6,617 nt of DNA from NCBI GenBank assembly GCA_945883885.1, contig CAMCYM010000096.1, positions 1-6,617 of the forward strand, read 5' to 3'. Origin of the DNA: Chryseobacterium gleum (GTDB lineage: Bacteria; Bacteroidota; Bacteroidia; Flavobacteriales_D; Sanyastnellaceae). The notes beneath the pieces were generated by a model that worked only from the letters and a program-made list of their open reading frames with translations, was not told the origin of the DNA and did no database searches. How positions within the stretch are numbered: position 1 is the first letter of the stretch; every line of letters begins with the position of its first letter. This document shows positions 1-5,459 of the stretch, one piece after another. A program made the position numbers and the translations under genes.

Positions 1-1
1 C

Positions 2-2467
2 CAAGAGCAGCTGGGCTCGCAGCCCATCCCGATGATCCTGAATACGACGCCGGGCGTGTTCGCAACGGCCACGGGCAGCGAAAACGACGGCCCGTCGGTG
101 ACCATCCGCGGTTTCAAGCAGCGCAACGTGTCCGTGATGCTCGACGGGATTCCCGTCAACGACATGGAGAACGGCGGGGTTTTTTGGAACAACTGGTTCG
201 GCCTCGACCTGATCACCTCCACCATGCAGGTGCAGCGCGGCCTCGGCGCCAGCAAGCTCGCCCTGCCGGCCATCGGTGGCACGGTCAACATCGTGACGCA
301 AGGCATCGAAAGTGCCCGCCGTACGAACGTCAAGCAAGAAGTGGGCAGCTTCGGCTTCACACGTACCTCGCTGAGCCACACCACCGGCCGGCTTCCCGGC
401 GGTTGGGGCCTGACCTTTTCCGGCAGCTACCAAGACCGGGGCGGCTACTTTGAACAGGACTACAACCGATCCTGGTTCTACTACGGCAAGGTCCAAAAAG
501 AACTCGGGAACCACAGCTTGAGCCTCAGCGCCATGGGCGCTCCGACGCGGAACGCTTCCCGCAGCTACCGCCAGCGCATCGTCACCCACGACCGCGACTA
601 CGCCCGCGGCCTCTTCAACGGCAGCGACGAAGAATATGCCACGATGAGCGCTTACAGCCAGGCCCATTCGGACATCTTCAACAACGGTTCTCTGACGGCG
701 GCGCAAGAAGCAGATGCGATTGCCGCACTGAACGAGGAGTACGGCTACGGAAGCGTGGAAGACTTCGAAGCGCAGATGTCGGCCACGGATTTTGTCGACA
801 CCGCCCGCGTCGTGGACTACGGCATCGGCTACAACGTCCACTGGGGCATGCTCAACGGCGAGGTCCAGCACGAGCGGGAGAATATGTACCACAAACCGCT
901 GTTCACCTTCCGCCACAACTGGCGCATCAGCGAGCGGTTCTACCTGTCGAACACGGTCTATGCCTCCTACGGTAAAGGCGGGGGAACCCGGCTCGAAAAC
1001 CCGCTGGGCGCAGGCGACTACACGGCGGACGGCCACGTGGACTTCGACAAGTTCTACTACTCGAACACCGTGGGCAACATCTTCGGGCCGCCCATCGACC
1101 CGCTGTATTCCGATTCGCTGTACAAGTCCAGCCGCATCCTGCGCAAGCTGCACAACGAGCACGAGTGGTACGGGGTGCTTTCGACCTTCCGCTGGGAGGC
1201 AAGCGAGGCGGTGACGGTGTCGGGGGGACTCGACGCGCGGACCTACCGGGGCGGGCACTTTGCCACCGTGTACGACCTGCTCGGCGGCGACTATTTCGTC
1301 GATGCAAACGACGCAAATGCCACTACGAAGATGCGGTTCGAGGGTGACACCATCGGGTACCACAACGACGCGTTCGTGCGGTGGGGCGGCGCCTTCGGTT
1401 TGGTCGAGTACAAAGGCTACCTCTACAACCTCTTCCTGAACGTCAGCGCGGTCAGCCAAGGGTACAACCGGGTGGACTACTTCTTGCCCGTGGACTCGAC
1501 CGGCTCCTACGCCTTCACCGGCTGGAAGTGGATCCCGGGCTACACGGTCAAGGCCGGCGGGAACTACAACCTCTCGGAGCATTCGAACGCGTTCATGAAC
1601 GTCGGGTACCTGAACCGCACCCCCGTGTTCCAGAACGTCGTCGACTTCACGAACAACTTCGTGCTCAACACGCAGAACGAGAAAATCGCCTCGATCGAAG
1701 TCGGCTACAGCTTCAGCAAGTTCCCGTGGACGGTGAACGTAAACGGCTACTACACCGACTGGAACAACCGGCCGCTCGACGTGCTGCTGCGGTTCGAGAC
1801 GCCCACCGGCGAAATCGTCCGGGCGAACGTGAATTCGATGAGCGCCGTGCACCGCGGCCTCGAGGCGGATGCAGCGTGGGAACTCGGGCGCAACCTGACG
1901 CTGGAGGGCTACGTCTCGCTCGGGGATTGGGAGTGGGACAGCTCGGAAGACAGCCTGAAGCTCATCGACGACGACACGAATACGCCGTACCTCGATGCCG
2001 ACGGGGAGCCGGTGACGATCACCTACGATGCGAAGGGGGTGGCTGTGGGCGATGCGCCCCAAAACCAGTACAGCATCTCCCTCCGCTACGAGTGGAAGCG
2101 GTTCTATATCCGCCCGCGCTACACCTTCTTCGACCGCTACTACGCGGACTTCGACCCGTTCTCCCTGTATGGCGCGAACGCAGGACGGCAGTCGTGGGAG
2201 CTGCCGGAGTACGGACTGCTCGACATCCACGCCGGCTGGTCGACGGATTTCCGCGAAACGAACCTCGAGTTCCGGTTGTCGCTGTTCAACGTGCTAAACA
2301 CGGTGTACCTCGGCTCGGCCCAAAACAACGACGCCTACGGGCAGGTCTACTACAACGATCCCGCGCGCCGTTATGCACTGACAACGAACAACTTCGACGC
2401 AGCGTCGGCGGCCGTGTACATGGGTCTGCCGTTCCGGTCGAACTTCTCGGTGCGGGTGCGGTTCTGA
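2..2467 (+). CDS. TonB-dependent outer-membrane receptor, 5'-truncated by window edge
   Basis: This is an outer-membrane beta-barrel receptor that imports a ligand using TonB/ExbBD energy. The frame is open from base 2, ahead of the first ATG at base 32, so the true start lies upstream and 821 residues are visible. Bases 2 to about 310 encode the end of the plug domain, with the family signatures VTIRGF, VMLDGIPVND, a VQRGLGASK-like segment and IGGTVNIVTQ. The rest is barrel, rich in alternating aromatic strands, with YHKP and VGDAPQNQYSISLRYE segments typical of Bacteroidota receptors. The protein ends in VRVRF; a terminal Phe is the usual BAM-complex beta-signal. The signal peptide, TonB box and any carboxypeptidase-regulatory-like domain would be outside the window. 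It does not look like SusC, and no SusD follows. The ligand cannot be told from sequence. The next gene, a secreted phospholipase D-like enzyme, starts 54 bases downstream and may be co-transcribed. Family assignment is secure; substrate is unknown. Confidence 0.95.
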   Translation, partial: QEQLGSQPIPMILNTTPGVFATATGSENDGPSVTIRGFKQRNVSVMLDGIPVNDMENGGVFWNNWFGLDLITSTMQVQRGLGASKLALPAIGGTVNIVTQGIESARRTNVKQEVGSFGFTRTSLSHTTGRLPGGWGLTFSGSYQDRGGYFEQDYNRSWFYYGKVQKELGNHSLSLSAMGAPTRNASRSYRQRIVTHDRDYARGLFNGSDEEYATMSAYSQAHSDIFNNGSLTAAQEADAIAALNEEYGYGSVEDFEAQMSATDFVDTARVVDYGIGYNVHWGMLNGEVQHERENMYHKPLFTFRHNWRISERFYLSNTVYASYGKGGGTRLENPLGAGDYTADGHVDFDKFYYSNTVGNIFGPPIDPLYSDSLYKSSRILRKLHNEHEWYGVLSTFRWEASEAVTVSGGLDARTYRGGHFATVYDLLGGDYFVDANDANATTKMRFEGDTIGYHNDAFVRWGGAFGLVEYKGYLYNLFLNVSAVSQGYNRVDYFLPVDSTGSYAFTGWKWIPGYTVKAGGNYNLSEHSNAFMNVGYLNRTPVFQNVVDFTNNFVLNTQNEKIASIEVGYSFSKFPWTVNVNGYYTDWNNRPLDVLLRFETPTGEIVRANVNSMSAVHRGLEADAAWELGRNLTLEGYVSLGDWEWDSSEDSLKLIDDDTNTPYLDADGEPVTITYDAKGVAVGDAPQNQYSISLRYEWKRFYIRPRYTFFDRYYADFDPFSLYGANAGRQSWELPEYGLLDIHAGWSTDFRETNLEFRLSLFNVLNTVYLGSAQNNDAYGQVYYNDPARRYALTTNNFDAASAAVYMGLPFRSNFSVRVRF

Positions 2468-2480
2468 CGCGTGTCGGAAC
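2461..2480 (+). other. Hairpin spanning the receptor stop codon
   Basis: Arm GTTCTGAC (2461-2468) pairs with GTCGGAAC (2473-2480) around the loop GCGT. This gives 8 RNA base pairs with one G-U wobble (2465-2476), and the TGA stop sits in the left arm. No T-run follows, so it is not a classical intrinsic terminator. It could be a 3'-end stabiliser or attenuator between the receptor and the next gene. The pairing is directly visible; the role is inference. Confidence 0.45.
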
Positions 2481-2495
2481 GTCGGGCGAAGGTGC

Positions 2496-2503
2496 GAACT
2501 TTG
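2496..2503 (+). promoter_or_regulatory. Possible Bacteroidota -7 promoter element
   Basis: GAACTTTG matches the Bacteroidota -7 consensus TAnnTTTG except at the first T. It ends 18 bases before the ATG at 2522. No convincing TTG -33 element lies about 19 bases upstream, so this may be chance, and the downstream gene could instead be read through from the receptor gene. Confidence 0.18.
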
Positions 2504-2521
2504 GCCCCCCTGATTCCGACC

Positions 2522-4708
2522 ATGCGCAACCACTTCCTCCCCTCGTTCGTGGCCGTTGCGGCCTTGTTTGCGGCCGCCGTGCCGGCAACCGCCCAAATTT
2601 CCGCCGCACGCACGCAGCCCGTCGGGGCGACGGTCACGGTCAGTGGAATCGTCACCAGCGGCGCGGAGTTTGGCTCCGTCCGCTACCTCCAAGACGCCAC
2701 AGCAGGCATCGCCCTGTATCCCGGCGCCGCCTGGACCGGCTTTCCCGACCCGCAAGTCGGTGACAGCCTGACGATGACGGCCGCCCTGAGCGAGTACAAC
2801 GGCCTCCTCGAAGTCGGCCCGAACGGCATCACGCAAGTCACGGTGCACAGCATCGGCAACGCGCTGCCCACCCCTGAGCTCATCACGCCGTCCCAGATGA
2901 ACGAGGCCCGCGAAGGCGAACTCGTCCGCATCGAAGGCGCGCTCTTCGCAAACGGCGGACAGCTGATCACCGGGAACGCGACCTACGCCTTCACGGCCGG
3001 CGGCATGAACGGCGTAGTGTACATCCGCAACTCGAACCCGCTCGTCGGCACGGTGCTCTCGGCCGGCGTGGTGAACCTCACAGGCATCGTGTCGCAGTTC
3101 TCGTTCACCGGCACGGACGGCTACCAGCTGCTTCCCCGCGGCCCGCTAGACATCGAAGCGACGAGCGCCATCAACCTCTCGGGGCCGGTGACCCAAACGA
3201 ACCTCGCACCCACCTCCTTCGACCTCACGTGGCCCACGGACGTGGCCGGAGACAGCCGCGTGCAGTACGGACTCACCCCGGACCTCGGGCTGGAAGTTGC
3301 CGTGGCCGAGTCGGTGACGGACCACAGCGTCACGCTCACGAACCTCACCCCAGGTACGATCTACTACGCCCGCGTGCTGTCGGCGGTAGGCGACGAAGAA
3401 ACGGCCTCCAGCGTGCGTCCCTACGCCACCGTCAGCACGTCGCCGGGCTGGATCCGGACCTTCTTCACCGGACCGGTGGACACCTCGGTGGCGACGTTCG
3501 AAGACGCCATCTCCACCGGCACGTCGACGAACGACTCCATCGCCGCGTACATCCTCAGCGCGCAGCATACCCTCGACATCGCGGTCTACAACACGAACAA
3601 CACGACCATCACGAACGCGGTGAACGCCGCCGTGGCGAATGGCGTGCAGGTGCGGTACATCGCGGAGGGCTCGAACGCGAACATCGGCCTCGACGCCCTC
3701 GACCCGTCCATCCCCGTGCTGCTCCGCACCGACGGCCAAGGCAGCGGGATGCACAACAAGTTCATCGCCGGCGACGCGGAGTATGCGGAAACGGCCTTCG
3801 TGCTGACCGGTTCGACGAATTGGACCACAGAGAATCTGAACACGGACTTCAACAACGTCATCGTGCTGGCGGACCAAAGCCTCGCCCGGGCCTACGTCCT
3901 CGAATTCGAAGAGATGTGGGGCTCGACAGGACCGCAGCCGAACAGCGCGGCCAGCAAGTTTGGCCCGGAAAAAACGAACAACACCCCCCGCCTGTTCCTC
4001 GTCGGCGGAAGCCCGGTCGAGCTGTATTTCTCGCCGACCGACGGCACGACGGCCGCCATCGACGCCGCCCTGCGCACCTGCGACTACGACCTGTCGTTCG
4101 CCACGCTGGCCTTCACCCGCGACGACCTAGCCGACGCGATCATCGACCAGGTGAGCCTGTTCATCCAGCCCGAGGGCGCGATGGAAGAGGTCAACACCAC
4201 CGGCTCGGAATTCGAGTACCTCCTGTCGAACGGGGTCGCCGTCTATTCCCACCAAGGCATCAGCGGCTCGCTTCACCACAAGTACGGCATCGTCGACCAC
4301 AGCCAGCCCCTCTCCGACCCGCTGGTCATCACCGGTTCCCACAATTGGTCTTCGACGGCAGAGACCACGAACGATGAAAACACCCTCGTCGTCCGCGACG
4401 CGCGGGTGGCGAACCTCTACTTCCAAGAATTCACGGGCCTGCTGAACGGTATGGGCGTGGGCGTCGTCGAACCTGCGGGCCGCGAGGCCTTCCGCTTTTA
4501 CCCGAACCCGACCGATGCGGCAGTGTCCATCGAGTGGACGGCGGACGGGACGCCGGGCCACCTCACCCTGTTCGACGCCACCGGCCGCACAGTGGCTACC
4601 TACCCCTGGACCGGCGGCACGCTGCGCCTCGACCTCGGCCACCTGCCCGCCGGCCTCTACCTGCTCGCCACGCCCGACGGTGCGGCCGGCCGGCTGACGG
4701 TGCGGTAA
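2522..4708 (+). CDS. Secreted phospholipase D-superfamily protein with OB-like, FN3 and T9SS sorting domains
   Basis: This 728-residue exported phosphodiesterase is either a phospholipase D or, more likely from its accessory domains, a nuclease. The start is ATG 2522 because a signal peptide begins there (MRNHFLPSF..., hydrophobic core, PATA cut before Gln25); the in-frame GTG at 2471 would bury it and lies in the loop of a hairpin. Two OB-like domains follow at about residues 25-112 (VTVSGIVTSG, YLQDATAGIALY, VGDSLTMTAALSEYNGL) and 118-212 (ending LLPRGPLDIE). A fibronectin type III domain is at 216-306 (LTPGTIYYARVLS). The catalytic half-domains span about 310-640. HKD motif 1 is H411-x-K413-x4-D418 with GSTNW at 430-434; HKD motif 2 is H585-x-K587-x4-D592 with GSHNW at 605-609. 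Both are complete. Residues 658-728 form a T9SS type A C-terminal domain (RFYPNPTD, LTLFDATGRTV, LPAGLYLL), so the product should be secreted or anchored at the surface. Family and export route are secure; the substrate is not. Confidence 0.93.
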   Translation: MRNHFLPSFVAVAALFAAAVPATAQISAARTQPVGATVTVSGIVTSGAEFGSVRYLQDATAGIALYPGAAWTGFPDPQVGDSLTMTAALSEYNGLLEVGPNGITQVTVHSIGNALPTPELITPSQMNEAREGELVRIEGALFANGGQLITGNATYAFTAGGMNGVVYIRNSNPLVGTVLSAGVVNLTGIVSQFSFTGTDGYQLLPRGPLDIEATSAINLSGPVTQTNLAPTSFDLTWPTDVAGDSRVQYGLTPDLGLEVAVAESVTDHSVTLTNLTPGTIYYARVLSAVGDEETASSVRPYATVSTSPGWIRTFFTGPVDTSVATFEDAISTGTSTNDSIAAYILSAQHTLDIAVYNTNNTTITNAVNAAVANGVQVRYIAEGSNANIGLDALDPSIPVLLRTDGQGSGMHNKFIAGDAEYAETAFVLTGSTNWTTENLNTDFNNVIVLADQSLARAYVLEFEEMWGSTGPQPNSAASKFGPEKTNNTPRLFLVGGSPVELYFSPTDGTTAAIDAALRTCDYDLSFATLAFTRDDLADAIIDQVSLFIQPEGAMEEVNTTGSEFEYLLSNGVAVYSHQGISGSLHHKYGIVDHSQPLSDPLVITGSHNWSSTAETTNDENTLVVRDARVANLYFQEFTGLLNGMGVGVVEPAGREAFRFYPNPTDAAVSIEWTADGTPGHLTLFDATGRTVATYPWTGGTLRLDLGHLPAGLYLLATPDGAAGRLTVR

Positions 4709-4746
4709 ACCCGGGTGGTGCGTGGTGCTGAAGTGCCAGAAAAGAG

Positions 4747-4754
4747 TAAATTTC
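4747..4754 (+). promoter_or_regulatory. Possible -7 promoter element or A/T-rich leader of the toxin-antitoxin pair
   Basis: TAAATTTC differs from the Bacteroidota -7 consensus TAnnTTTG only at the last base. It lies in the 50-base gap after the phospholipase D-like gene, four bases before the ATG at 4759. Transcription from it would give an almost leaderless mRNA. The A-rich run just upstream could instead serve as the translation-initiation region, as Bacteroidota often lack a Shine-Dalgarno sequence. No clear -33 TTG is seen, so this is weak evidence. Confidence 0.2.
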
Positions 4755-4758
4755 AGCC

Positions 4759-5067
4759 ATGGTACCGGTGATTGCGAACCAATTGCCCGCCCTTGCGGAG
4801 ATCTTTCGTCGCCACCATGTGGTGCGAGCGGACGTGTTCGGCTCGGCCGTTTCAGGTGCCTTCAACGCACACAGCGACATCGATTTGCTCGTGGCCTTTG
4901 ACGACTCCATCGCCTTGCTCGAGTATGCGGACAACTATTTCTCGTTGAAGGAGAAACTCGAAGAATTGCTCGGGCGTTCAGTAGATGTGGTCTCGGGGCG
5001 TTCCCTGAAAAATCCGGTGCTCATCGACGCCATCCATCGGTCCAAGCAGCTGGTGTATGCAGCCTAA
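4759..5067 (+). CDS. mntA: MntA-type minimal nucleotidyltransferase antitoxin
   Basis: This 102-residue minimal nucleotidyltransferase (MNT) is the antitoxin partner of the HEPN protein encoded next. In the characterised MntA-HepT system the MNT protein uses ATP to add AMP units to a tyrosine near the HEPN active site and so silences the RNase. The diagnostic GS-x10-DxD motif is intact: G28 S29 and D40-I-D42, inside VFGSAVSGAF...SDIDLLV. D76 in SVDVVS fits the third metal-binding acidic residue. There is no signal peptide or membrane segment, so it is cytoplasmic. The ATG at 4759 gives a normal length for the family. The 3' end overlaps the hepT start by 11 bases in a different frame, pointing to translational coupling. 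Codon use and G+C (about 45-55% in hand-counted lines) differ from the neighbouring genes, which suggests transfer. Family and motif are clear; antitoxin function is inferred from the pairing. Confidence 0.92.
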   Translation: MVPVIANQLPALAEIFRRHHVVRADVFGSAVSGAFNAHSDIDLLVAFDDSIALLEYADNYFSLKEKLEELLGRSVDVVSGRSLKNPVLIDAIHRSKQLVYAA

Positions 5068-5419
5068 AGCACTCAAATACTTGCTGGACCTCGAGTCCCT
5101 GGTTCGGGAATTGGAATCGTTCAAGGACCTGGTGGGAAATGACTTTTTTCGCTTTCGGGACCAACCGGTGGTGAAACGTGCGGTTGAACGTGACCTTGAA
5201 ATCATCGGGGAGGCGGTCCGCGCATTGCTGGCCATCGACCCCGGTGTTGCCATTACTTCCTCCCGAAAAATCATCGGCCTGCGGAACATTTTGGCCCACG
5301 CGTATGACGGAGTGGAGGATGAACTGATTTGGGGAATTTTGCAAAAGGACATTCCGCAGCTGAAACGAGAAGTGGCGGAACTGCTCGGGCAGTCTTCGCC
5401 TTCTTCCCCGGGGCATTGA
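5057..5419 (+). CDS. hepT: HepT-type HEPN (DUF86) toxin, putative RNase
   Basis: This is a 120-residue all-alpha HEPN/DUF86 protein, the toxin half of the MNT-HEPN pair. Known HepT toxins are metal-independent RNases that work as dimers. The catalytic and regulatory motif R-x4-H-x-Y is intact at R76-N77...H81-A-Y83 (RNILAHAYD); Y83 is the expected AMP-acceptor tyrosine. The earlier segment AVERDLEIIGEAVRALL (residues 42-58) is also typical of DUF86. The start is the ATG overlapping the last 11 bases of mntA; no other in-frame ATG exists downstream. The C-terminal tail (GQSSPSSPGH) is low complexity and probably disordered. No membrane segment or signal is present. Sampled lines are about 48-50% G+C against 60-78% in the flanking exoenzyme genes. 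The gene order is antitoxin first, then toxin. The family call is strong; toxicity in this host is inference. Confidence 0.92.
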   Translation: MQPKALKYLLDLESLVRELESFKDLVGNDFFRFRDQPVVKRAVERDLEIIGEAVRALLAIDPGVAITSSRKIIGLRNILAHAYDGVEDELIWGILQKDIPQLKREVAELLGQSSPSSPGH

Positions 5420-5428
5420 CTGATTTTT
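5390..5428 (+). terminator. Candidate weak intrinsic terminator over the hepT stop codon
   Basis: CAGTC (5390-5394) pairs with GACTG (5418-5422), and inside it GCC (5398-5400) can pair with GGC (5412-5414) across a 3x3 internal loop. One A and then TTTTT (5424-5428) follow. The stem is short and interrupted and overlaps coding sequence, so the call is tentative. Its position, just before a gene of unrelated function, makes termination plausible. Confidence 0.28.
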
Positions 5429-5459
5429 GCGTAACTTCTGCGCAGCCAAATCGTTTCCC

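Noticed and set aside
2471..2521. GTG at 2471 as start of the phospholipase D-like gene
   Set aside because: It adds 17 charged residues in front of a normal signal peptide and lies in a hairpin loop. ATG 2522 gives a proper exported N-terminus.
1381..2763. 460-codon plus-strand frame crossing the receptor/phospholipase D-like boundary
   Set aside because: The translation is Arg/Pro-rich with no motif, and it overlaps the clear barrel sequence and the signal peptide of the next gene.
3229..4377. 382-codon plus-strand frame inside the phospholipase D-like gene
   Set aside because: Arg/His-rich shadow frame over the FN3 and HKD domains; no independent evidence of coding.
4722..4740. TGGTGC/GTGCCA stem in the gap after the phospholipase D-like gene as a terminator
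   Set aside because: Six pairs with two adjacent G-U wobbles and no T-run; too weak to call.
5428..5445. TGCG...CGCA inverted repeat and TAACTTCTG as a promoter or terminator before the protease
   Set aside because: The stem is only 4 bp with a 9-base loop, and the -7 match needs an inserted base and lacks a -33 element.
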